A stretch of DNA of 64,000 nt from Synechocystis sp. PCC 7338. Its GTDB lineage: Bacteria > Cyanobacteriota > Cyanobacteriia > Cyanobacteriales > Microcystaceae. The DNA lies in NCBI RefSeq assembly GCF_018282115.1, contig NZ_CP054306.1, forward strand, positions 3,147,488 to 3,211,487, written 5' to 3'. The notes under the pieces are model-generated. The model was not told the origin of the DNA. It made no database searches and saw only the letters and a list, made by a program, of their open reading frames with translations. Of the stretch, positions 45,158 to 53,638 are shown piece by piece. How positions within the stretch are numbered: position 1 is the stretch's first letter; each line of letters opens with the position of its first letter. The translations under genes and the position numbers were made by a program.

Positions 45158-46912
45158 CCAAATGGTAATTCCCGTCGCCAAGGCTTGCACCAATTGTTCC
45201 TGGGCCTGGGGGTTGGTAATCCATTCGAATTCCTGGGGACTGATCATAAATCCTAGTTCGAGGAGAACCGCTGGGGCGATGGTGGGACGGGTTAAGGCCA
45301 AATTATTCCAATAAACCCCATGGGAATTTCTGCCTAAATTCTGCACTAAATACCGTTGTAAAAAGTTGGCTAAATCGGCGGCCTGGGCATTGTACCAAAA
45401 TATACTGATACCGTCGGTTTCATTGGGATTACCACTATCGGGCAAAGCATTGTAATGAATGGAAAGGGCGATCGCCGGTTGCATTTGGTCAATTTGGATT
45501 TGGCGATCGACTAGGGAAACAAATTCATCCCCGGTGCGGGTCAGATGGACATTAGCCCCCTGGGCCCGGAGGCGATCAGCCAGTCGCAGGGAAATCAATA
45601 AGTTAATATCTTTTTCAGGATAACCAGTGGGGCCCACTGCCCCCGCTTCACTGCCCCCATGGCCTGGGTCGAGCAAAATTTTTACCCCCTGTAAGTTACC
45701 TGGTTGGGAAGAAATACGGGGAGGATGGCGCAGGGACAAAATTAACGTGGTGCCCTCATAAAGGAGATCGTAACCCCACTGTTGATCGGTTTTAAAAGTG
45801 AAGTAATAATCAATCCGATCTGGGCCAATTTGTTGCCAGGTTAAATTACGAATAATGGGGTCATTATCAATGCGAATGGTATCAGTTTGAGCAGTGGTGT
45901 TGTAAAGACTTAAAGTGAAGCCTGTTTCAGTCTGATGTACTGTGACCGGCACCGGCAATTGTAGGGGGAAACGCATTTCGGTGCGATCGCCAAAAACCTG
46001 ATAACCCACACTGCGAATGATGGAACGGGGCGGAGCTTGACTGGGTAGAGTGGCAGTTTCATCCGCTTTAATCCAGCCGCCATAGTCTAAGCGCAACCAG
46101 TCCCCATCCCGACCGGTAACGCTGGCTTGACTCCCCTGGGGCAAAGGGGTCAACCGGGAATAATCGGTGCCAGGACCTGTGCGGGCCACCCCTGCCTGAC
46201 TGGTCACTGTAATCACCTGGGGGCGATCGCCGTTAAGTAAGGTAACGCTGCCAGGGCCAGGGGCAGAAAAAGTTTGTCCCCGCCATTGCAAATTAAATTG
46301 GGGTGTGCCCAAGGAACTAGGCAAATTACTAGCACTGAATTTTTGACAACCTTTATACTGATCCGCTGCCCTTACTTTGGGCTGGTTTTCTCCGTGCAAA
46401 ATTGTGTTATTGGCCGGCAACTGTACCACATTGCCCTGGGGGGTAAGGGGAATGATTTGGCCTGCCAAAGTTACTGTAGCCGTGGCATCGGTGGGGGCGA
46501 TCGCCGTAAAGCAAATCGGTTTGTCGGCGGGACGACTGATGGGCACCGCCGGAGTGAGGGAACCGGGGACAAACCCTCCCTGGGCAGGTAATGTCGCCCC
46601 CCTGGTAATGCGGGTAATGGTACGCTCAATCCGTTGGGAACCCGCCTGGAAGATAAATTGATTTTCCCCCATCTGGAGAGGAATCACAGGGGCAAAATTG
46701 CCTTGGATACTGCGTTCAATCACCTGACCATTCAGGGTAACCGTCACATCCGGGGCGGCGGAACCGATGAAAAAAATCGTCGGGCTACTGGTTTGATGAT
46801 TTTGGGGAGGATAGGCCAAAAATAAGGGCTGGGTCTGGGCCATCAACGGCGTGGCAGTAACCATCACCATACCGACACCAATCATTGTCCCCAACCAAGA
46901 TTCCATTGTCAT
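45140..46912 (-). CDS. N-acetylmuramoyl-L-alanine amidase with AMIN-like and SH3 domains
   Basis: A 590-residue exported peptidoglycan hydrolase. A signal peptide (cut near PLMAQ) is followed by beta-rich regions, an SH3-type segment (ARTGPGTDYSRLTPLPQGSQ) and an AMIN-like domain (SVGYQVFGDRTEMRFPLQLP). The Amidase_3 domain at about 400-590 follows. Catalytic zinc ligands lie in LLDPGHGGSEAGAVGP, ALSIHYNALPD and a Glu in VLLELGFM. It cleaves the amide between MurNAc and the stem peptide, in daughter-cell separation or wall turnover. It is divergent from uvrC. Confidence 0.93.
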   Translation of the reverse strand: MTMESWLGTMIGVGMVMVTATPLMAQTQPLFLAYPPQNHQTSSPTIFFIGSAAPDVTVTLNGQVIERSIQGNFAPVIPLQMGENQFIFQAGSQRIERTITRITRGATLPAQGGFVPGSLTPAVPISRPADKPICFTAIAPTDATATVTLAGQIIPLTPQGNVVQLPANNTILHGENQPKVRAADQYKGCQKFSASNLPSSLGTPQFNLQWRGQTFSAPGPGSVTLLNGDRPQVITVTSQAGVARTGPGTDYSRLTPLPQGSQASVTGRDGDWLRLDYGGWIKADETATLPSQAPPRSIIRSVGYQVFGDRTEMRFPLQLPVPVTVHQTETGFTLSLYNTTAQTDTIRIDNDPIIRNLTWQQIGPDRIDYYFTFKTDQQWGYDLLYEGTTLILSLRHPPRISSQPGNLQGVKILLDPGHGGSEAGAVGPTGYPEKDINLLISLRLADRLRAQGANVHLTRTGDEFVSLVDRQIQIDQMQPAIALSIHYNALPDSGNPNETDGISIFWYNAQAADLANFLQRYLVQNLGRNSHGVYWNNLALTRPTIAPAVLLELGFMISPQEFEWITNPQAQEQLVQALATGITIWLQQQR

Positions 46913-47013
46913 TACTAAAAATTTCCTCTTCTAATGATGCGATAACTTTCTAGAAGTTGGCCTGTTTGCTGACAACCATACCATCAGGTATTGTAATATT
47001 TTTTTTGTTCCAG

Positions 47014-47027
47014 TGTTCATAAGAACA
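47014..47027. promoter_or_regulatory. 14-bp perfect palindrome upstream of uvrC
   Basis: TGTTC ATAA GAACA, perfect arms of five with a four-base centre, lies 101 bp before the uvrC ATG and the same distance from the divergent amidase start. It looks like a repressor or activator half-site pair. No matching known operator was identified. Confidence 0.4.
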
Positions 47028-47128
47028 AGCGGTAATATTCGTCGACTATTATTCCCAGATTAATTTGCTACAGTGTTAGTTTTTCTAAAACTTCCTACAA
47101 TTGAAATTTAAACCTTTCTTTTTTAGCA

Positions 47129-49036
47129 ATGGTAGTCACTGCCAATTCCATTCCCTTAATACAACAGCCGGATTTATTGGAGCAAAGACTGCAGCAAATT
47201 CCCCAGGAGCCAGGGGTTTACTTCATGGGCGATCGCCAAGGGGAAATTCTTTACATCGGCAAGGCAAAAAAATTGAGAACCAGGGTGAGGTCCTATTTTC
47301 GGGACTCCCAACCCCACACTGCTCGCATTGCTTTGATGGTGCAACAGATAGCAGACATAGAATTCATTGTCACCGATACGGAAGCGGAAGCTTTAGCTTT
47401 AGAAGCAAACTTAATTAAACAACATCAACCCCATTTTAATGTCCTGCTTAAAGATGACAAAAAATACCCCTATGTTTGCATAACTTGGTCTGAAATTTAC
47501 CCTCGTATTTTTATTACGAGAAAACGCCGCTTAAATCAAGCAAAAGACCGCTATTATGGTCCCTATGTGGATAGTTTTAGTTTACGGCAAACACTGAGAT
47601 TAATACAGCGTATTTTCCCCCTGCGGCAGCGTCGTCAGCCCCTGTTTAAAAATCGTCCTTGTTTAAATTATGACATTGGTCGCTGTCCCGGAGTATGCCA
47701 AGAATTAATTACTCCGGAAGATTACCGCCAAACGTTGCAGAAAGTGGCCATGGTTTTCCAGGGTCGTACCCAAGAGCTACATAAACTATTGACAGAACAA
47801 ATGGAAAAAGCCGCAGCAGACTTAAAATTTGAACAGGCGGCTACCATTCGAGATCAAATTAATTCTTTGGGCAAACTTAACGCTGATCAAAAAGTTTCCC
47901 TCCCCCAGGACACTATTTCCAGAGATGCGATCGCCGTGGCCAGCGATGGACAAATTAGTGCCATTCAACTGTTTCAAATTCGAGCGGGAAGATTGGTGGG
48001 GCGGCTGGGATTTTTTGCTGATGGAGTGGAGTCATTGCAAGAAAAAGGAGAGGTGCTGCAGAGGGTTTTAGAACAACATTATCAACAGGTGGAAGCAGTA
48101 GAAATTCCCAGTGAAATTATTCTGCCCTGTGCCTTACCCGATGGGGAATTGCTCAACGACTGGTTAACCATTCAACGGGGGCGAAAAGTAATGTTTAATG
48201 TGCCCCAAAGACAAAGCAAAGCTGAGCTATTGGAAATGGTGGAGCGTAACGCCCAATACGAGTTGGAAAGGCTACAAAAACAGACTGCTAAGAACGTTAC
48301 AGCCTTAGAAGATTTAGAGGAAATTTTAGACCTAGAAACATTGCCAAAACGCATTGAAGGCTATGATATTTCCCACATTCAAGGTTCTAACGCTGTGGCT
48401 TCCCAAGTCGTATTCATTGATGGAGTGCCAGCCCAACAATATTATCGCCATTATAAAATCAAAAATCCATCTATTAAAGTTGGCCACTCCGACGATTTTG
48501 CCAGTTTAGCGGAAGTAATTAGCCGTCGTTTCCGTCCGTCTGGAAAAGGTCAACATAGTAATCAAGATTGGCCAGATTTGATCGTGATTGATGGCGGTAA
48601 AGGACAACTATCAGCAGTGGTTAAAGTGCTAACAGAAATGGACTTACTGGACAAATTTACGGTGGTTAGCTTAGCAAAACAAAGGGAAGAAATTTTTCTG
48701 CCAGGGGAATCTCAACCCTTGCCCACCCATGCAGAACAACCTGGGGTGCAATTGCTACGTCGTTTGCGGGATGAAGCTCACCGCTTTGCTGTCAGTTTCC
48801 ACCGTCAACAAAGACTTAGTAAAAGTCGGCGATCGCGCCTAGATGAAATCCCCGGTTTAGGTTTTAGTCGTCAAAAACAATTGTTAGCCCATTTCCGTTC
48901 TCTGGACTATATTCGGGAAGCCGGTGTTAAACAATTACAGGAAGTGCCGGGTATTGGTCCCCAGTTAGCTCAAGCAATTTATGATTACTTTCATCCTACA
49001 AGTGAACAAACTGTTATTTCCACAATCGAGTCTTAG
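47129..49036 (+). CDS. uvrC: Excinuclease ABC subunit C
   Basis: A 635-residue nuclease of nucleotide excision repair. The GIY-YIG domain at about 25-105 reads [21 protein letters not shown]. Then come the UVR segment ([19 protein letters not shown]), the RNase-H-like C-terminal nuclease with [16 protein letters not shown] and [14 protein letters not shown], and two helix-hairpin-helix motifs ([28 protein letters not shown]). It makes the 3' and 5' cuts around UvrB-bound lesions. Length is normal. Confidence 0.96.
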   Translation: MVVTANSIPLIQQPDLLEQRLQQIPQEPGVYFMGDRQGEILYIGKAKKLRTRVRSYFRDSQPHTARIALMVQQIADIEFIVTDTEAEALALEANLIKQHQPHFNVLLKDDKKYPYVCITWSEIYPRIFITRKRRLNQAKDRYYGPYVDSFSLRQTLRLIQRIFPLRQRRQPLFKNRPCLNYDIGRCPGVCQELITPEDYRQTLQKVAMVFQGRTQELHKLLTEQMEKAAADLKFEQAATIRDQINSLGKLNADQKVSLPQDTISRDAIAVASDGQISAIQLFQIRAGRLVGRLGFFADGVESLQEKGEVLQRVLEQHYQQVEAVEIPSEIILPCALPDGELLNDWLTIQRGRKVMFNVPQRQSKAELLEMVERNAQYELERLQKQTAKNVTALEDLEEILDLETLPKRIEGYDISHIQGSNAVASQVVFIDGVPAQQYYRHYKIKNPSIKVGHSDDFASLAEVISRRFRPSGKGQHSNQDWPDLIVIDGGKGQLSAVVKVLTEMDLLDKFTVVSLAKQREEIFLPGESQPLPTHAEQPGVQLLRRLRDEAHRFAVSFHRQQRLSKSRRSRLDEIPGLGFSRQKQLLAHFRSLDYIREAGVKQLQEVPGIGPQLAQAIYDYFHPTSEQTVISTIES

Positions 49037-49113
49037 TTGTGAATAGCCATGCGGATGCGTTGACAACTTTACTACCAAAGTTTTCAGAAAATTTATTGCC
49101 CGTGAGAGTAAAA

Positions 49114-49443
49114 TTACCGTATATTTTTTACCAGAGCAGTAGGAATATTAGGACTTTCAGGATTGACCATAATGGTTTGTGAACGGGGACTAATAACTAA
49201 ATCCACATCTTCCAAAGGAACAGTCCCTAGCAACACTGCATCTCCTAAGACTAGGGCTCCAGTAAAACAATTACGACTACCAAACCTCACTTGCACCGGC
49301 CCCACATAATCAACTAGTCTTTTTTTGCTGTCGGCAGTAGTAACTTCCCGTTGTTCCAACGTTTCTAACTTAAGTTGAATCACAACATGCTCAGGAATAC
49401 AAAGTGTGATCGCTCCTGTATCAACTAAGGCATTGACCTTCAT
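49114..49443 (-). CDS. Clan AA retropepsin-like aspartic protease, start codon probably altered
   Basis: A 109-residue single-domain retropepsin-like protein. NALVDTGAITLCIP carries the catalytic Asp-Thr-Gly, and LLGTVPLEDVDLVI is the family second motif. Homologues begin about 20 residues earlier with a GLVYANIELINP segment. That segment is present here in frame (49500 down to 49444), but the codon in front of it (49503-49501) is ATA, not ATG, and a stop lies four codons further upstream. So translation must start at ATG 49443 or at a non-standard codon. No ribosome-binding site is seen at 49443. Confidence 0.75.
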   Translation of the reverse strand: MKVNALVDTGAITLCIPEHVVIQLKLETLEQREVTTADSKKRLVDYVGPVQVRFGSRNCFTGALVLGDAVLLGTVPLEDVDLVISPRSQTIMVNPESPNIPTALVKNIR

Positions 49444-49578
49444 TGGTTGTAGAGCCTGTTCTTTGGGATTGATAAGCTCAATATTGGCATAAACTAAACC
49501 TATTTTTTGACCTCAAGTAAACTATAATATTTTGATCCTAACCTGGCAAACATAACCTTTTTTTAGACAGGCTAATTA

Positions 49579-51225
49579 TTATTTTAATCTTCCTGATCGA
49601 AGAATACTAATTACCAACCAAAAACCAATTACCGTAGCGGCCACAAACATAATATTGGCAATTAAAGTTAGCTGTTGATCATTTCCGGTGGAAAGGATTG
49701 CCGCCCCCATAATGAGGGAACCAAGCACAATGCCAAAGGAGAGACGGTTAGCAGATTTGTCGATGGTACGCCGTAGGGGTTCCAGACCTTCAATGCGTAC
49801 ATTCCATTGCAACGTTTCCGTTGTCAGGCGATCGAGTAACACGTCCATTTGCCTGGGAGTTTTGAGGGAAACGGCTTTGAGGTCCAAGACCGTTCTTAAG
49901 GCTGTTTGCAAAGGGTTAGAGCCAAACAGTTGCCGACGGAAAAGATCGGTAATCAGGGGATTAATTTCAGTGAATAAATTTAACTCAGGATTAAATTGTC
50001 TTCCCGCCCCTTCGAGGTTGGCTAAACATTTGGCGTATAGTCCCAGGCAAGCGGGAACTTTGAGTTTATTTACCCTGGCAATGCGCAGAAATTCATAAAC
50101 AACTTCACTGAAGTTAAATTCGGACAAACTCAGGTCATAATATTTCCGCAACATGCGCTCGTAATCCACCTCTAACCGCTGGAAGTTAACGTGGCCCACC
50201 GATTCTGACAACTCCACCGTTAACTGGGCACAACGTTTGGCATCCAAATCAACGATCGCCAATAGCATTTCCGTTAATAATTGCCTGGTGCGGGGATCAA
50301 GACGACCCACCATGCCGCAATCAATTAGAGCTAAACGACCATCTTCTAAGTAAAAAATATTGCCTGGATGGGGATCAGCGTGGAAAAAACCATCGACATA
50401 AAGTTGCTGGAAAAATGCCCGGAATAATAGGGTGGTAATTTCCTTTTTGCGTTCAGTAATATTTTTTTCACTAGGTGGCCGACTTAAATCTGCCGTTAAA
50501 ATTGGCACCCCATTAAGCCATTCCAGCACCAGAAATTTCTCGTTAGTTAATTTCCAATAAACCTTCGGAATTATTAATTGATTGGGATCAAACCAGGTAG
50601 TTTTAGATAAATTGGATCGTAGAGTATTGGTATAGATTGCTTCGGTATCGAAATTCAATTCGGCTTTAACCGTTTGGGTAAACTCATCCGCTAGTTTGAC
50701 AATGTCGTAATTCTGGCCAAATTCTGTTCGGGAAATTAACTCAGCCACATCTTTAATCAGTAAACTATCCTGTTCCACGACGGCATCAATGCCAGGACGT
50801 TTAACTTTGATGGCAACGGTTTCCCCACTCTGCAACACCGCTCGATGGATCTGACCAATGGAACCGGCGGCGATGGGTTCAGGCTCAATTTCTTGGAAGG
50901 TTTCCCCCAGTGGTTGGGGAAATTCCCGCTGCAACAAATCCTCGATCGCCGACCAAGGTAGGGGAGGAACATTGGATTGCAGGGCAGTGAGGGCGTTGAT
51001 GTAGCGGGGGGGTAAAAGGTCGGGGCGGGTGCTGAGCAGTTGCCCCAATTTGACGTAAAACGGCCCCAACTCGACGAGGATTTTGGTGAGAACTTCTGGT
51101 GTCGGAATTTGTGGTTCCCCCACTTTCCCCATGGTTAGGAGGCCGTTCATGTAGTCCCAGCCGTTGCTGAGCAGTACTTTAATGATCTCGCCACGGCGAT
51201 CGCCGGCTTGAGGTAAGGCAAACAT
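49579..51225 (-). CDS. ABC1/UbiB (AarF) family atypical kinase
   Basis: A 548-residue protein of the UbiB/ABC1 family. PIAAGSIGQIHRAVLQSGETVAIKVKRP is the Ala-rich nucleotide loop plus the invariant Lys, and DGFFHADPHPGNIFY with LIDCGMVGRL gives the catalytic and metal-binding Asp residues. Two membrane helices end the chain (LIMGAAIL and FVAATVIGFWLVISIL). Such proteins support quinone or isoprenoid-lipid metabolism. It is followed by the 51.2-kb gene upstream in the same direction, 20 bp gap. Confidence 0.92.
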   Translation of the reverse strand: MFALPQAGDRRGEIIKVLLSNGWDYMNGLLTMGKVGEPQIPTPEVLTKILVELGPFYVKLGQLLSTRPDLLPPRYINALTALQSNVPPLPWSAIEDLLQREFPQPLGETFQEIEPEPIAAGSIGQIHRAVLQSGETVAIKVKRPGIDAVVEQDSLLIKDVAELISRTEFGQNYDIVKLADEFTQTVKAELNFDTEAIYTNTLRSNLSKTTWFDPNQLIIPKVYWKLTNEKFLVLEWLNGVPILTADLSRPPSEKNITERKKEITTLLFRAFFQQLYVDGFFHADPHPGNIFYLEDGRLALIDCGMVGRLDPRTRQLLTEMLLAIVDLDAKRCAQLTVELSESVGHVNFQRLEVDYERMLRKYYDLSLSEFNFSEVVYEFLRIARVNKLKVPACLGLYAKCLANLEGAGRQFNPELNLFTEINPLITDLFRRQLFGSNPLQTALRTVLDLKAVSLKTPRQMDVLLDRLTTETLQWNVRIEGLEPLRRTIDKSANRLSFGIVLGSLIMGAAILSTGNDQQLTLIANIMFVAATVIGFWLVISILRSGRLK

Positions 51226-51245
51226 TAAATTCCACTAGAAATTGG

Positions 51246-51752
51246 TCAATGGCGCACTGCTCCTTGGTAAGACCAGCGTAGGAGAGTTAGTCCCACCGCC
51301 AATTTAACTAATTCTAGCCCCCAATAGAGCCAGTGCAGGGGCATCATGGCCGCAGGCATTTCCCCGGTACTAGTGAAACTCGCCATATCAAAGCCTAAAT
51401 CGGTGATGGCTGGAGTCAAAATATAGGTACAAACAATGGCGATCGCCAATAAAATAATGGCTAAGATTCGACTAAATCTTTGTCCTTGAGGGGAAAAAAA
51501 GCCTTGCTGATGGAGTAAAAAACAACCAGATACTATCAGACCGGCAAATAAGAGTTCTAGATGATTAAAAACGGAAAATAGCAAATGGCCAGCACTGATA
51601 AAGCCAGATTCGGCCATCATACCGGCGGCGGAAAGACTGGGCACCACCAGTAAATCCATCACCAAGCTACCGGTGAGCCACATGGCCAAACTGCCCATCA
51701 CGAGCAGGGGCCAATCCACCATGGCAATGGTTAATTTAGCGGTACGGTTCAT
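51246..51752 (-). CDS. Four-helix membrane protein (DUF4149-like)
   Basis: A 168-residue protein with four membrane segments (MVDWPLLVMGSLAMWLTGSL, HLELLFAGLIVSGCFLL, ILAIILLAIAIVCTYI, WGLELVKLAVGLTLL). The layout resembles DUF4149/TMEM205-like proteins, with conserved Pro and Gly in the third loop region. Role unknown. GAGGTG lies 8 bp before the ATG on the minus strand. A likely promoter TTGATT-N16-TAAATA precedes it, with an inverted repeat between promoter and start. Confidence 0.75.
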   Translation of the reverse strand: MNRTAKLTIAMVDWPLLVMGSLAMWLTGSLVMDLLVVPSLSAAGMMAESGFISAGHLLFSVFNHLELLFAGLIVSGCFLLHQQGFFSPQGQRFSRILAIILLAIAIVCTYILTPAITDLGFDMASFTSTGEMPAAMMPLHWLYWGLELVKLAVGLTLLRWSYQGAVRH

Positions 51753-51762
51753 AGGTCACCTC

Positions 51763-51779
51763 ACTCTGGTTGACAGAGT
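51763..51779. promoter_or_regulatory. Inverted repeat in the leader of the four-helix membrane protein gene
   Basis: ACTCTG-GTTGA-CAGAGT: six-base perfect arms and a five-base centre, 11 bp before the start codon at 51752. It could be an operator or an mRNA hairpin near the ribosome-binding site. Confidence 0.35.
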
Positions 51780-51969
51780 TGTATTTAAAGTTGAACAAAA
51801 TTCAATCAAACTGGAATAATGGGGTAAAAATTACCCAAAAAATAATTGCAGATACCTTCATTATTGGCAGGGGATTCAGTGCCGAGGAAAAGATTGAGAC
51901 GGATCTTTACAAAATCGGCATAAATTAGAGCTTTTCGTAATTTTTGTTTACGTTGGTTTGAGTAAAAAT

Positions 51970-52779
51970 TCAGCGATTCATTACCCAATAGCCAGCCAGT
52001 AGGTCATACTCTCGACTCTGGGCGGAAGCAAAATTTAACCAGTATCCTCCCTCCTCCCCCACCCTATTGATGGGCACAATTTCGACGCCGCTATTGCTGT
52101 AGGCCAAACCCTGAAAAGTGCGGACCAAATCCTTTGACCACCAATCGCCGTGGATAGTTATACTCTGCTTCTTCAACCACCTCTGTAAATGCTGGAGGGT
52201 AATACCCGGTAATTGTTGTCCTGTTAAAGGGGGCGTAAAAAATTCACCTTCCCGCCAACCCCAAAGATTACCCGTGGCTGTCTCCAACCAATGGCCGCTA
52301 ACGTCGGTCAAAATAGCTTCCTGGGCATTGTTTTCTTGGGCAATACGTTGGGCTAACCAAGGGGCGAAATAATTACCCGTTTTCAATTCCGCTAGGGAAC
52401 GCTGGTAACGACCAGGGGGCATTAACCAGGCATTAATACCTGATTTTTGCCTTTGTTCTACATCCTTGGCCAATTCCCGCCCTGTAATTAATATCTGACC
52501 GGAAGGAAAACAGGTTAGGCGCAGAAGTGGATACCGTTGGCTCAAATGCCGAGCGGCTTGATCTACTTGCCCCCAGTCTGGGGCAGGCCATTGCAGACTA
52601 ACTAAACTTTGCCCCAGGCGATCGCCATGGTCGGCCCAGTGGGTGAGGGGATGATCAAGACATTGTTGGTAAACCCTCAGAGTGGTAAATACCGTGGCAC
52701 CGTACAGTAACCCAGGCTCATGCACAGGTAACTGGATGACATCCTGCTCAAACCATTGCCCATCCCACCAGTACAGCAT
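51970..52779 (-). CDS. pabC: Class IV aminotransferase, probable 4-amino-4-deoxychorismate lyase
   Basis: A 269-residue PLP enzyme. The PLP lysine is in LAELKTGNYFAPWLAQ, the Glu that holds the PLP ring nitrogen in GHWLETATGNLWGW, and PGITLQHLQRWL is a family motif. PabC releases pyruvate from aminodeoxychorismate to give 4-aminobenzoate for folate. It overlaps the fabG stop by one base (TGATG), so it is translated with fabG. A branched-chain or D-amino-acid transaminase is the alternative; context and length favour PabC. Confidence 0.8.
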   Translation of the reverse strand: MLYWWDGQWFEQDVIQLPVHEPGLLYGATVFTTLRVYQQCLDHPLTHWADHGDRLGQSLVSLQWPAPDWGQVDQAARHLSQRYPLLRLTCFPSGQILITGRELAKDVEQRQKSGINAWLMPPGRYQRSLAELKTGNYFAPWLAQRIAQENNAQEAILTDVSGHWLETATGNLWGWREGEFFTPPLTGQQLPGITLQHLQRWLKKQSITIHGDWWSKDLVRTFQGLAYSNSGVEIVPINRVGEEGGYWLNFASAQSREYDLLAGYWVMNR

Positions 52780-53522
52780 CAGAACATCACCATGCCGCCA
52801 TCCACATTAAAGGTTTGCCCCGTGATGTAGGCCGCCGCTGGATCCGTAGCCAAAAAGCGGATAGTGCCGGCCACTTCCTCCGGTTGACCGTAGCGAGCCA
52901 GGGGAATAAATTGCAAAATTGGCTCTGCATCGAGACTTTCAGTCATATCCGTGGCAATGAAACCAGGGGCCACCGCATTTACCGTTACCCCTCGACTGGC
53001 CAATTCTTTGGCAACGGTTTTGGTGAACCCAATTACCCCCGCTTTGGCGGCGCTGTAGTTAGCTTGCCCCGGATTTCCCATCATGCCCGCCACGGAGGTG
53101 ATATTAATGATGCGCCCACTTTTTTGCTTGAGCATTAATTTGGACACAGCTTTAGTACAAATGAAGACCCCGGTTAAATTCAGGTCAATGACCGCTTGCC
53201 AATCTTCCAATTTCATCCTTAACAGCAACGAATCTCTGGTAATGCCAGCATTGTTCACCAACACATCGATGCGGCCAAATTTATCCAGCGTCGTTTTAAT
53301 CAAATTATCTACTTCATCACTGTTAGCCACATTGGCCTGCACGGCGATCGCCTCTCCCCCGTTGGCAATGATTTCCGCTACCACAGCATCGGCGGCCGTA
53401 CTGGATTGGGCATAGTTCACCGCCACTTTCATGCCCGTGGCGGCCAGGGCCAAAGCCGTCGCCCGGCCAATACCCCGAGATGCCCCTGTTACCAATGCCA
53501 CCTGTGCCGTCAATGCCGTCAT
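52779..53522 (-). CDS. fabG: 3-oxoacyl-[acyl-carrier-protein] reductase
   Basis: A 247-residue [11 protein letters not shown] binds [22 protein letters not shown] and [20 protein letters not shown] hold the catalytic Ser-Tyr-Lys set, and [11 protein letters not shown] is the conserved FabG C-terminal segment. It reduces 3-oxoacyl-ACP in fatty acid synthesis. The start is ATG 53522 with AGGAGA eight to nine bases upstream; an open frame to 53558 is a shadow. It shares one base with pabC. Confidence 0.95.
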   Translation of the reverse strand: MTALTAQVALVTGASRGIGRATALALAATGMKVAVNYAQSSTAADAVVAEIIANGGEAIAVQANVANSDEVDNLIKTTLDKFGRIDVLVNNAGITRDSLLLRMKLEDWQAVIDLNLTGVFICTKAVSKLMLKQKSGRIINITSVAGMMGNPGQANYSAAKAGVIGFTKTVAKELASRGVTVNAVAPGFIATDMTESLDAEPILQFIPLARYGQPEEVAGTIRFLATDPAAAYITGQTFNVDGGMVMF

Positions 53523-53638
53523 AAACTGTTCTCCTATAGGGACGTAATCAATGGCCAATCAGCCATTACGCCGTAATTTCAAGCTAATTTTGTTTTTGTA
53601 ATGAAAACCGATGTTTATTTTAGAGGTTTGGTGTAGGT

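Noticed and set aside
51806-51988. Small minus-strand frame of 60 codons after pabC
   Set aside because: No family match, no ribosome-binding site, and it overlaps the pabC end.
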